From Jatrophihabitans sp964252635 (lineage in GTDB: Bacteria; Actinomycetota; Actinomycetes; Mycobacteriales; Jatrophihabitantaceae), in NCBI RefSeq assembly GCF_964252635.1, contig NZ_CAXUNP010000012.1, positions 1 through 64,000 on the forward strand: a DNA stretch of 64,000 nt. The letters are read 5' to 3'. How positions within the stretch are numbered: the stretch's first letter is position 1; each line of letters begins with the position of its first letter. Below the pieces are notes generated by a model. That model ran no database searches, was not told where the DNA came from, and saw only the letters and a program-made list of their open reading frames with translations. This document shows positions 24,546 through 32,209 of this stretch, one piece after another. Position numbers and translations under genes: made by a program.

Positions 24546-25160
24546 CTACTGGTACTCGGAAGCGACCCGGTCGGTGTCGTTCCACGCGAAGACGGACTCG
24601 TCGATGTGCGGATCGAGGTCCAGTTCGCTCCATCGGTGATAGGTGCCGAAGGCCTCGTTGCCCTCGTGCAGCGTCAGGAAGGTCTGCTGGTCGACGACGA
24701 TCTGCATGGGCTCCGGCTTGTGTGGCGGTGGAGCGAGCGTGATGCGCCACGCCGGTCGACCCAGCATGAGCACCTCCTCGGGACCATCGACGGGCTCGGT
24801 GAAGTCGTTTCCTTTCCACCGGGACCAGTCGAACAGTCGGACGCCGAACTCGTAGTCGTCGGGGGCGTGGAGCAGGTGCGGGTCAGCTGGTTCGATGTCG
24901 AGCACGTCGCTGCCGTCTCGGCGACACCAGACCGTGCCCGTGCCGGCGATGACGTGTACGGCACCGTCGAGCGCCGAACAGCGCACGCGTCGCCCGTCGC
25001 GCTGGACACGATAGGTGAACTCGGTGCCTCCGTGATCCGCGATCCGGGCGCGCACGACACCGGACAGTCGGGTCGGGGCATCGGCCATCGCCGCCAACAT
25101 CTCGTCGAACCACGGGACCGATCGGCGTCGCGGAGCAGGCACCCAGCCGTGGGACGGCAC
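24546..25160 (-). CDS. Uncharacterised actinobacterial protein (possible LolA-like fold)
   Basis: This 204-residue protein is not one I can name. It contains a repeated beta-strand pattern and a C-terminal block (PMQIVVDQQTFLTLHEGNEA then YHRWSELDLDPHIDESVFAW). That resembles actinobacterial proteins with a LolA/RseB-like sheet, where such a block records how a substrate binds. There is no signal peptide or membrane segment, so it is probably cytoplasmic. It starts 6 bases after the stop of a methyltransferase gene and is likely in its operon. The GTG start has GAGG 4 bases upstream. Confidence 0.55.
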   Translation of the reverse strand: MPSHGWVPAPRRRSVPWFDEMLAAMADAPTRLSGVVRARIADHGGTEFTYRVQRDGRRVRCSALDGAVHVIAGTGTVWCRRDGSDVLDIEPADPHLLHAPDDYEFGVRLFDWSRWKGNDFTEPVDGPEEVLMLGRPAWRITLAPPPHKPEPMQIVVDQQTFLTLHEGNEAFGTYHRWSELDLDPHIDESVFAWNDTDRVASEYQ

Positions 25161-25166
25161 GCGTCC

Positions 25167-25928
25167 TCACACCGCCGATCGTGCGAGGTGCACCGTCAGG
25201 TCGGCGGCGATCGGCACCTGCTCCGGGAGCAGGGTGCGGATGTCGGCGGAGACGGTCTGGCGGTCGGTGTCGGAGAGCACCAGGAACGCCGAGATCGTCC
25301 CGAGGTGGCCGAGGTAGTCGTCGGGCGACAACTGCAGACGGCGCGGCACGTCGATCTGGCGCACGTCGGTGAACAGCGGAGAGCCGGCCAGTTCGCTCCC
25401 TGGCCAGCGCAGGTCGGGACCGGACGTCACCGGCTCGGGTGCTCGAAGGACCTCATCCGACACCACCCGGGACCGCGCTTCGGCAACGGCGGCGGCCAAC
25501 CGCGGGTCCGCCAGCTCGAACGGGCCTCCGAGGTTGGCGAACACCCCACCGCCGGTGAGCAGGGCGGCGACACGTTCCCACCGCCCCGCGGCGGACGTCC
25601 AGTGCAGCGAGGCGGCGGAGAAGACGAGATCGTAGGTGCGGTCGGTCGGCAGCTGCTCGAAAGGTACGGCCATGGTCGCTACCTCGGGCTGCACCTGTCG
25701 GTGCAGTTCGGCCAACATGGCCGGATCGGGATCGGTGGCGGTGAGCGAGATCCCGCGGCGGACGAAGGCCCGGGTTGCCTTCCCGGTGCCGGCGCCGATC
25801 TCCAGGGCGGATCTGACCGGTCGCGTGGCGTAGCGCAGCACCTCGTCGACGACGGCGTCCGGGTAACCGGGCCGGAACCGTTCGTAGGCCACGGCCGCCG
25901 CACCGAAACTGAGCCCGCGTCCGGTCAC
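25167..25928 (-). CDS. SAM-dependent class I methyltransferase
   Basis: A 253-residue protein that begins FGAAAVAYERFRPGYPDAVVD, a common opening of actinobacterial class I methyltransferases. Motif I ALEIGAGTGKATRAFVRRG follows near residue 41, then TATDPDPAML and the SAASLHWTSAAGRWERVAALL block seen in trans-aconitate methyltransferase-like enzymes. The substrate is unknown. It is upstream of the preceding orphan gene in the same direction. Confidence 0.85.
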   Translation of the reverse strand: MTGRGLSFGAAAVAYERFRPGYPDAVVDEVLRYATRPVRSALEIGAGTGKATRAFVRRGISLTATDPDPAMLAELHRQVQPEVATMAVPFEQLPTDRTYDLVFSAASLHWTSAAGRWERVAALLTGGGVFANLGGPFELADPRLAAAVAEARSRVVSDEVLRAPEPVTSGPDLRWPGSELAGSPLFTDVRQIDVPRRLQLSPDDYLGHLGTISAFLVLSDTDRQTVSADIRTLLPEQVPIAADLTVHLARSAV

Positions 25929-25953
25929 CGGGTCATCGTGGCACGCGTGAGGT

Positions 25954-26547
25954 CTAGCGCGCCTGACGGTTGCCGGGCCGGCGCCGGTCGGGGAGCCATC
26001 GGAAGAAGAAGACCAGTCCGCCGGCGACGACCGGAACGACGGCCACCGGCGCGTACACGAGGGTGGTCAGCAGGGCCAGGACGGCGCAACCGATGAGGAT
26101 CCAGGTGGAGGAGCTCTCGGGATGCCGGAACAGGTGGGTGACGGACAGGACCGACCCCAGGGCGACACACCCACCGAGCACCAGAAGGACCAGGCCCACG
26201 ACCCACAAGCCGGTCTCGTCGCCGGAGGAGGCGTCGATCGACCACGGAACGGCGAAGCCGCCGTCGGCGGCGATCGCCAGGACGGGAATCGCGAGGGCGC
26301 GGGGCGCCCGCCAGTAGGCCAGCACCGCCGCGGACCCGATCGACAGCCCGCACCCGATCACCTGCCACGCCCGGTACGGCCCCTCGGCGACGCCGTCGAC
26401 GTCGTAGTACGTGTGGTCCCAGCCCAGCCAGGCGAACCACATGGCGGCCGCGAACAGGGCCAGCAGGCCCGCGTTGATCAGTACCCGCCTGACGGGGGGA
26501 ACCGGGTGCGGCGACGACGCGGGCCTCGGCGGGATGGGAGCGGACAT
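25954..26547 (-). CDS. Hypothetical membrane protein
   Basis: A 197-residue protein with a proline-rich N terminus (MSAPIPPRPASSPHPVPPV) and five hydrophobic segments: VLINAGLLALFAAAMWFAWL, YRAWQVIGCGLSIGSAAVL, GLWVVGLVLLVLGGCVALG, STWILIGCAVLALLTTLVY and VVPVVAGGLVFFF. I recognise no family. The ATG at 26547 follows a strong GGAGGTCCG site. It lies 26 bases upstream of the methyltransferase gene on the same strand and may lead that operon. Confidence 0.7.
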   Translation of the reverse strand: MSAPIPPRPASSPHPVPPVRRVLINAGLLALFAAAMWFAWLGWDHTYYDVDGVAEGPYRAWQVIGCGLSIGSAAVLAYWRAPRALAIPVLAIAADGGFAVPWSIDASSGDETGLWVVGLVLLVLGGCVALGSVLSVTHLFRHPESSSTWILIGCAVLALLTTLVYAPVAVVPVVAGGLVFFFRWLPDRRRPGNRQAR

Positions 26548-26683
26548 CGGACCTCCTGGGACGAGCGACCCGCCACGAGCGGCTTGCCGCGTGACCACAG
26601 CGTTCGCGGCGGCCAGGGTGTCCACATCCGCACAAGTACTCAGCGGAGCCGGGACGGCCGTACGTCGCCGTGGCCCCGCGCGC

Positions 26684-27523
26684 TCACTGCTCGTCGGGGT
26701 CGATCCCCATGACCAGGCCCTCGATGTCGTGTTTCTGCGTGATCGGCTCCAGCGTGTCCACGATCGGGCATCGCAGGTGGGTGCGTACGTGTTCCGGCAG
26801 CGCGTCGACGTACGCACGGGTGACCGCCAGGTCGTGGTGCTCGGCGTTGCCCGCGCCGGGGGCGTCCACGCCCAGCACGAGGACCGGACGTGCCTTGGCC
26901 GACTGGTTGGCGGTGCCGCGGTGCAGCGTGAGAGCAGAACGCACCGAGATGTCGCCCCGCTTCGGGAACTTCCTGACCGCACGTTCGAGGTAGCGGTCGT
27001 AGCGCGACTTCGGCGGGAACATGCCGTGATCGAAGTCGGCGCCGTCGTCGTACTGGGTGCCGATCGCGATCTCGAACGGGCCCATGTCCGGCTCGGTGTC
27101 GACCAGGGTCACGTTGAACGCCAGCGACGTCAGCTGCTTGTCCCGCACGGTCGCCTCGGGGGAGCGGAAGTCCCGGTGCCAGGGCTGATGGCGCGCACCT
27201 TCGAACGGGATGTCGAAACCCACTTCGACGACGGTCCAGTCGGGACCGAGCACCGACCCGCACACCGCCTGCACCCAGGGGTGCCCGACCAACTCGGGAA
27301 ACGCGCCGATGGCCTCCGGGTGGACCTCGCAGTACCAGCGTTGCGGGCCGCGGCCGATGGTGCCGCCTTCGCGACCGCGCGCCTCCTGGAACGCCGCCTC
27401 CACGTCGGTGCGCACGCCGTCTATCAGCTCGACGGGGAACGCCTGCTTGTTCGCCGCGATGCCGTCGCGCCGCAGCGTGGCCGCGTCATCGGTCACGTCC
27501 ACCTGTCTGTCGGTCGCCGTCAT
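26684..27523 (-). CDS. Phytanoyl-CoA dioxygenase (PhyH) family Fe(II)/2-oxoglutarate enzyme
   Basis: A 279-residue protein with a cupin-type core. The iron ligands are visible as WHRDF (HxD, about residues 113-117) and a distal His in TLHRGTANQS. The Arg further on in SAKARPVLVLG is placed to bind 2-oxoglutarate. Such enzymes hydroxylate lipids or natural products, but the substrate is not evident. It is divergent from a LacI gene with a palindrome between, so it is probably the LacI target. It occupies the whole interval alone, without transport or catabolic partners. Confidence 0.85.
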   Translation of the reverse strand: MTATDRQVDVTDDAATLRRDGIAANKQAFPVELIDGVRTDVEAAFQEARGREGGTIGRGPQRWYCEVHPEAIGAFPELVGHPWVQAVCGSVLGPDWTVVEVGFDIPFEGARHQPWHRDFRSPEATVRDKQLTSLAFNVTLVDTEPDMGPFEIAIGTQYDDGADFDHGMFPPKSRYDRYLERAVRKFPKRGDISVRSALTLHRGTANQSAKARPVLVLGVDAPGAGNAEHHDLAVTRAYVDALPEHVRTHLRCPIVDTLEPITQKHDIEGLVMGIDPDEQ

Positions 27524-27530
27524 GTGAGCA

Positions 27531-27548
27531 GTTTGCCACGTTGCAAAC
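27531..27548. promoter_or_regulatory. LacI-type operator GTTTGCCACGTTGCAAAC
   Basis: An 18-base near-palindrome with a central CG, as in LacI/PurR operators. The outer arms GTTTGC and GCAAAC match exactly. It lies 8 bases upstream of the PhyH start and about 33 bases before the LacI start, so one bound repressor could control both. Confidence 0.6.
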
Positions 27549-27580
27549 CATGCGCGCCAGGGGGCTGGCATGCTGGCGTC

Positions 27581-28579
27581 GTGCCCCCTGACCGTCCGCC
27601 GAGCCTGCGCACCGTCGCCGATCTCGCGGGCGTCTCGGTCCGTACCGTCTCGAACGTCGTGAACGACTACGTCCACGTCGCGGCGTCCACCCGGGCGACG
27701 GTGCAACGGGCGATCGACGAGCTGGGCTACCGCCCCAATCTCGCGGCCCGGCAGCTGCGCGGCGGCCGCACGGGACTGCTGGGCCTGGTGCTGCCGGAGC
27801 TCGCCTCCCCGTACTTCGCCGAGCTCGCCGCATTGATCGCGGGACAGGCGGCGCAGCACGGTTGGACGGTGCTGGCGGACGAGACCGCCGGCGACGCCGA
27901 ACGCGAACGCGCGCTGCTCGGCCGCACCACCACCAATGTCGTCGACGGGCTGGTGGTGAGTCCGTGGTCGCTCGCGCCGGACGAGATCGTGGCCGTGGCC
28001 GACGGGCTGCCGGTCGTTGTCCTGGGCGAGCGTTCCGCGGCCGACGCCGACCACGTCGCGATCGACAACGTCGCCGCAGCCCGCGACGCCACCGCCCACC
28101 TGTTGGCACGGGGCCGGAAGCGGCTGGCCGTGATCGGGCTGCAGCCGCACCTGTCGAACGACACAGCCGCGCAGCGCGCTCGGGGGGTCCGCAAGGCGCT
28201 CGGTAGGCGTAAGCCGGTCGCCGAGATCGCGACGACGACGCTGCACCGCGCCGACGGCGCCGCCGCCGTCGCGTCGCTGCTGGCGTCCGGAACGGACATC
28301 GACGGGCTGATCTGCTTCACCGACGAACTGGCGCTCGGTGCGATACGCCAGCTCGCTGACCGGGGTGTCGGCGTGCCGCACGATGTCGCCGTCGTCGGCA
28401 TCGACGACATCGAGGACGGGCGCTACTCGGTACCGCGGTTGACGACTGTCGCGCCCGACAAGCACACGATCGCCGAGACCGCCGTCCGCAGCCTGCTGGC
28501 GCGCATCGAGGGCAGTCCGGAACACCGGCCGACCGACTCTGTCGTACCCCATCGCCTGATCGTCCGGGAGAGCTCGTAA
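27581..28579 (+). CDS. LacI-family transcriptional regulator
   Basis: A 332-residue protein with an N-terminal HTH and hinge (LRTVADLAGVSVRTVSNVVN, ATVQRAIDELGYRPNLAARQL, residues 7-53) and a periplasmic-binding-protein-like ligand domain (GLVLPELASPYFAELAALI to PHRLIVRES). Such regulators usually bind sugars or nucleobases. Here the divergent target is a PhyH dioxygenase, which is unusual. The GTG at 27581 is the only start that keeps the domain complete. There is no ribosome site, so the message may be leaderless. Confidence 0.9.
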   Translation: MPPDRPPSLRTVADLAGVSVRTVSNVVNDYVHVAASTRATVQRAIDELGYRPNLAARQLRGGRTGLLGLVLPELASPYFAELAALIAGQAAQHGWTVLADETAGDAERERALLGRTTTNVVDGLVVSPWSLAPDEIVAVADGLPVVVLGERSAADADHVAIDNVAAARDATAHLLARGRKRLAVIGLQPHLSNDTAAQRARGVRKALGRRKPVAEIATTTLHRADGAAAVASLLASGTDIDGLICFTDELALGAIRQLADRGVGVPHDVAVVGIDDIEDGRYSVPRLTTVAPDKHTIAETAVRSLLARIEGSPEHRPTDSVVPHRLIVRESS

Positions 28580-28635
28580 CCAGCAGGTCTGAAAGGGTGT
28601 TGCAGGATTTCGCCGCAGGGTGTTGACTTGAGGCT

Positions 28636-28650
28636 TGAAAGAGTCTTTCA
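28636..28650. promoter_or_regulatory. ArsR-gene operator TGAAAGAGTCTTTCA
   Basis: A perfect 7-base inverted repeat around one base, placed between TTGACT (28623-28628, a -35-like box) and the start of the ArsR gene. A weaker half, TGAAAGGGTG, lies about 50 bases upstream. Repression by steric block is plausible. Confidence 0.6.
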
Positions 28651-28666
28651 GGCTTCGGAGGTTGCC

Positions 28667-29233
28667 ATGCCGACGGCGAAACGGCCCGTGCTCGACGATG
28701 CGGCGGTCCTGCAGGCGCTGGGCCACCCGGTACGGCTCGACGTGCTCAACCACCTCATGGCGGAGGGGCCGGCCACTGCGTCGGCGTGTGCCCGCGCGGT
28801 CGGTGACACCCCGTCGAACTGCAGCTACCACTTGCGGGCCCTGGCGAGGTTCGGGTTGGTGGAGCGGGACGAGTCGGGTGACGGGCGGGAGCGTCCGTGG
28901 CGCGCCGCGATCACCGGTTTCGACATCGACGACTCGGCGCCGGGCAAGGCGGGGGATGCCGCAGCCGGTGTGCTGGCCGCGGCCCTGCAACTGGACCAGC
29001 GGTTGGCCCGGGACTACCTCGCGGACAGGGACGGCGTCGACCCGGCGTGGCGCGCCGCGGACGCGTTCAGCCAGTACTCGTTGCGGATCACGCCGCGGGA
29101 GCTGACCAGGCTGCTGGCCGACGTCGATTCGCTGATCCGCCCGTTCATCGCGGCGACGCGGGAGAAGGCGCCCGCAAAGGCCGCCCAGGTGCACCTCGGC
29201 GTGCAGGCGTTCCGGCGCGCGCCCGCCACGTGA
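28667..29233 (+). CDS. ArsR-family winged-helix regulator
   Basis: A 188-residue protein. The winged helix spans residues 10-75 (ALGHPVRLDVLNHLMAEGPA, SNCSYHLRALARFGLVERDE) and a helical C-terminal half follows. The metal-binding ELCVCDL motif of arsenic sensors is absent, so it belongs to the ArsR branch that controls exporters. The ATG at 28667 has GGAGG upstream. Its stop overlaps the GTG of an MFS gene as GTGA, so the two are translationally coupled and form one repressor-exporter unit. Confidence 0.85.
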   Translation: MPTAKRPVLDDAAVLQALGHPVRLDVLNHLMAEGPATASACARAVGDTPSNCSYHLRALARFGLVERDESGDGRERPWRAAITGFDIDDSAPGKAGDAAAGVLAAALQLDQRLARDYLADRDGVDPAWRAADAFSQYSLRITPRELTRLLADVDSLIRPFIAATREKAPAKAAQVHLGVQAFRRAPAT

Positions 29234-30486
29234 GACGGCCGTCGCCGTTGCGTCATGCGGCATTCCGCCGGTTGTGGACGGCCGGCCTCGTCTCGACAGC
29301 GGGCGACTGGCTGCTCTTCATCGCCCTACCGGTCGTGGTCTACCAGCGCACCGGATCGACGTTCGGGACCTCGGTCGCGTTCCTGCTCGAACTGCTGCCG
29401 GGCGTCCTGCTCGCCCCGCTCGCCGGCCGCGGTGCCGACCGGTGGGACCGCCGTCGGGTGCTCATCGGGGTGGCCGTTGCGCAAGCGGTCGCGCTGGCGC
29501 CGTTGCTGATCGCGGGCGACGGTGGGCTCGGCGTGCTCTACCTGGTGATCGTGCTCCAGGCCGCACTGACCGCGCTCGACGAACCGGCGCGCCACGCCCT
29601 GCTCCCGGCTCTCGTCGACCCCGACGAGGTCCTGGCCGCCAACTCGTGGAACGCCACCGGGGAGAACCTGGCGAGACTCGTCGGTGGTCCGATCGGCGGG
29701 GTGTTGCTCGCCGTCGGTGGGCTGCACCTGATCGTGCTGGTCGACATGGCCACCTACGTCGCTGCGGCGGCACTGTTGGCGACGATGGGTAGCGCGACGT
29801 GCGCGCGGGTCCGCACCCCCGGACGCGGAGGTGGCCCTGGAGGGATGCGCGACGTCCTGGCCGTCCGGGACGTCCGGGCCACGCTCGGCACCATCTTCCT
29901 CACCGCCGTGGCGCAGGGTGTGTTCGTCGTGGTGTTCGTGGTCTTCGTGACCGGACGCCTGGACGGCGGGGCCGGCGCGGTCGGTCTGCTCAGGGGTCTG
30001 CAGGCCATCGGTGCCATCGTGGGCGCGATCGCCCTTGCTGTGGTGGCGAGCCGCTTCCGTCCACGAACCCTCGTCGCGGTCGGCGCCCTCGCCTTCGGCG
30101 TGCTCGATCTGGCGATCTGGAACGGCCCTGCGGTCACGACCGCGTTGCCGGTCTACGTCGTGGGTTTCGCATTGGCCGGAGCTCCCGGTGTCGTCGTCGG
30201 CTCGGCCATGCTCTCGGCTCTGCAGACCGACGCACCCGGACACCTGCTCGGGCGGACCTTCGGGCTCGCCGGCCTGGCCACGAACAGCGGTCAGGCTCTC
30301 GGCATGCTCGCAGCCGGAGTGCTCACGGTGCCCTTGGGCCTGACCGCCGTGCTGGACGGTCAGGCCGGTATGTACCTGCTGGCCGGGGCGCTGGCGGCAC
30401 GGGGCGCGATCCGCAGCGCCGGGCGAGCGGGGTCGTCGTCACGTGCACAGGAGTCGGCCCGTCGACCGAGTCATTTCCTGGCCTGA
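29230..30486 (+). CDS. MFS transporter (drug-exporter-like)
   Basis: A 418-residue protein with about ten to twelve hydrophobic segments. It begins LRHAAFRRLWTAGLVSTAGDW. The loop after segment 2 reads GRGADRWDRRRVLIG, the MFS motif A, and EPARHALLPALV follows later. This is the MFS_3/EntS-type branch of exporters. The GTG overlaps the ArsR stop by 4 bases. The gene ends 16 bases inside the end of a converging gene. A toxic organic molecule exported on demand is the most likely role. Confidence 0.85.
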   Translation: MRRPSPLRHAAFRRLWTAGLVSTAGDWLLFIALPVVVYQRTGSTFGTSVAFLLELLPGVLLAPLAGRGADRWDRRRVLIGVAVAQAVALAPLLIAGDGGLGVLYLVIVLQAALTALDEPARHALLPALVDPDEVLAANSWNATGENLARLVGGPIGGVLLAVGGLHLIVLVDMATYVAAAALLATMGSATCARVRTPGRGGGPGGMRDVLAVRDVRATLGTIFLTAVAQGVFVVVFVVFVTGRLDGGAGAVGLLRGLQAIGAIVGAIALAVVASRFRPRTLVAVGALAFGVLDLAIWNGPAVTTALPVYVVGFALAGAPGVVVGSAMLSALQTDAPGHLLGRTFGLAGLATNSGQALGMLAAGVLTVPLGLTAVLDGQAGMYLLAGALAARGAIRSAGRAGSSSRAQESARRPSHFLA

Positions 30487-31232
30487 ACGGCCCGGACCAG
30501 GGCGTAGGCCAACCCCGCGGCGGCCGTCGCCACCACCGTCCACACCACGATGACCAACCTGTCGTGCGGTTCGGCCTCCACCAGCGGCGCCACCCCCGCG
30601 ACGATCACCGCGACCGACACGAGGAACGCGAAGAAGAAGCCACGGGTCTCGCTGAGTACCTGGGTCTGTTGATGGTCGAGCAGCTGCTGCTGCAGCGACG
30701 CGATCCGCTCGAGCATGTCGAGGGTGTCGGACGTCTGCGCGACCTCCTCCTCCAAGCTGTTCGGCGACACCTCGTCGTCGCCGACGTGATCCGCATCCGC
30801 CGGGTCGTCGACGGCGGAGGCCACCGGATCGGACGCAAAATCGGGCGCAGGGCTGGGCGCAGGGTCGGGCGCAGGACCGGACACCGGCTCGGGGCCGAGG
30901 TCCGGGAGCCGCTTGCGGGCGCGATCCGCCTGGGCCGCGAGGCGCTGCTGGGCGCGCTGGTAGGAACGGCGCATCGCCGGATCCAGGTTCGCGGGTCCAC
31001 CGCGTCCTGCCCGTTGCAGCGAACTCTCGACGAGGGAGGTCGTCTCCTCGCGCAGTGCAGCCAGCGCAGCGTCGAACCGGCGCTGCTCGTCCTCGGTGAG
31101 CACCCCGTTGCCGGGACGGGACAGCTGACGCAGAGTGCGGAAGTCGAGGTGTCGCAGCTGCTCCGCGGTCAGCTCGGCCGGCAGGTCCGAGCGCGTCACG
31201 CGCTGACGGTCGGGGCGTCCGGGCGGCGGCAT
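30471..31232 (-). CDS. Hypothetical protein with C-terminal membrane hairpin
   Basis: A 253-residue protein I do not recognise. Residues 15-110 are charged and helical (LTAEQLRHLDFRTLRQL, YQRAQQRLAAQADRARKRL). A Pro/Ala/Asp-rich linker (PDPAPSPAPDFASDP) follows. A coiled-coil-like stretch (LDMLERIASLQQQLLDHQQ) precedes two membrane segments (FFFAFLVSVAVIVAGVAPL, LVIVVWTVVATAAAGLAYAL). It is probably an inner-membrane protein with a large cytoplasmic part. It converges on the MFS gene with a 16-base overlap of coding ends. Confidence 0.65.
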   Translation of the reverse strand: MPPPGRPDRQRVTRSDLPAELTAEQLRHLDFRTLRQLSRPGNGVLTEDEQRRFDAALAALREETTSLVESSLQRAGRGGPANLDPAMRRSYQRAQQRLAAQADRARKRLPDLGPEPVSGPAPDPAPSPAPDFASDPVASAVDDPADADHVGDDEVSPNSLEEEVAQTSDTLDMLERIASLQQQLLDHQQTQVLSETRGFFFAFLVSVAVIVAGVAPLVEAEPHDRLVIVVWTVVATAAAGLAYALVRAVQARK

Positions 31233-31291
31233 CCCGTCATCCTGCCCTCTCGACCGGCGCCCGTCCGCCCCGGTTCACTAACCTGGGGAAC

Positions 31292-32209
31292 ATGCCCTCA
31301 TCCCGCGTCCTGGTCGTCGAACTGCACGAGGACGACCCGGTGGGCCGCCTCGGTGACTGGCTTCGTGACGCCGGGCTCGACCTCGACGTCGTCCGGGCCC
31401 CGGACTTCCCCGACGCGCTCGACGGGCACGCCGGCCTGATCGTCATGGGCGGACCGATGGGCGCCAACGAGGACGCGTTGCATCCGTGGCTGCCCGGGCT
31501 GCGCGCGCTGCTGCGCGCCGCGGTCACGGCCGAGGTGCCGACGCTTGGCGTCTGCCTCGGCGGGCAGCTGCTGGCCGCGGCCCACGGCGGACGGGTCGTC
31601 CCCAGCGCCGACCAGCAGGAGATCGGTAACCAGCTCGTGGCCAAGCGCTCCAACGCGGCCACCGACCCGCTGTTCCGGCCGCTGCCCATCACCCCGGACG
31701 TCATCCAGTGGCACTACGACGCCATCACGACCCTGCCCCGCGGAGCCATCCACCTGATGAACTCGCCGGTGTGCGAGAACCAGGCGTTCCGCCTCGGTCG
31801 GCTGGCCTGGGGAATCCAGTTCCACATCGAGACGACGCCGGCGATGGTGCGCACGTGGGCGGCCCACAACGCCGAGGGGCTCGAGGACTACGACCTCGAC
31901 GCGGTGCTCGCTCGCGCCGATGCGGTGCACGACGACCTGGAGGAGGTCTGGCGCCCGTTCGCCGACTCCTTCGCCGGTGTCGTCCGTGACCCCGACGCGG
32001 TCGCCGCGCACCGTGGGCCGTCGCTGTCGAGCGCCGCCCCGGTCACCGAGCCCGACGCCATCCGTGCCGCGCTGGCCTCGCTCGGCGCCGAGCAGAACGC
32101 CGCCCGCAGCTCCCCGCTGCCGATGCCGACGCTCCGGCCCGAGGGAGGCGCCGAGCCGAGCGACCAGGGCCTGCACGACAGCAGCGGCCCCCGGGACGCC
32201 GGCCGGTGA
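31292..32209 (+). CDS. Class I glutamine amidotransferase-like protein
   Basis: The 305-residue protein has a GATase1 domain (residues 5-200). The nucleophile is in TLGVCLGGQLLAAAHGG (Cys near residue 87), and the His/Glu pair is in GIQFHIETTPAM. The C-terminal 100 residues form a helical extension and a low-complexity tail. It resembles free GMP synthase-like amidotransferases that act on gamma-glutamyl or purine substrates. Its stop overlaps the glnE start as GTGA, so the two are translationally coupled. A role in glutamine homeostasis is an inference from that link. Confidence 0.85.
   Translation: MPSSRVLVVELHEDDPVGRLGDWLRDAGLDLDVVRAPDFPDALDGHAGLIVMGGPMGANEDALHPWLPGLRALLRAAVTAEVPTLGVCLGGQLLAAAHGGRVVPSADQQEIGNQLVAKRSNAATDPLFRPLPITPDVIQWHYDAITTLPRGAIHLMNSPVCENQAFRLGRLAWGIQFHIETTPAMVRTWAAHNAEGLEDYDLDAVLARADAVHDDLEEVWRPFADSFAGVVRDPDAVAAHRGPSLSSAAPVTEPDAIRAALASLGAEQNAARSSPLPMPTLRPEGGAEPSDQGLHDSSGPRDAGR

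Noticed and set aside
24048..26096. A 682-codon plus-strand frame
   Set aside because: It is antisense to two minus-strand genes with recognisable motifs and shows no domain itself.
26684..29263. Minus-strand frame of 859 codons covering the PhyH gene and beyond
   Set aside because: Only the last 280 codons match a family. The rest is opposite the LacI and ArsR genes.
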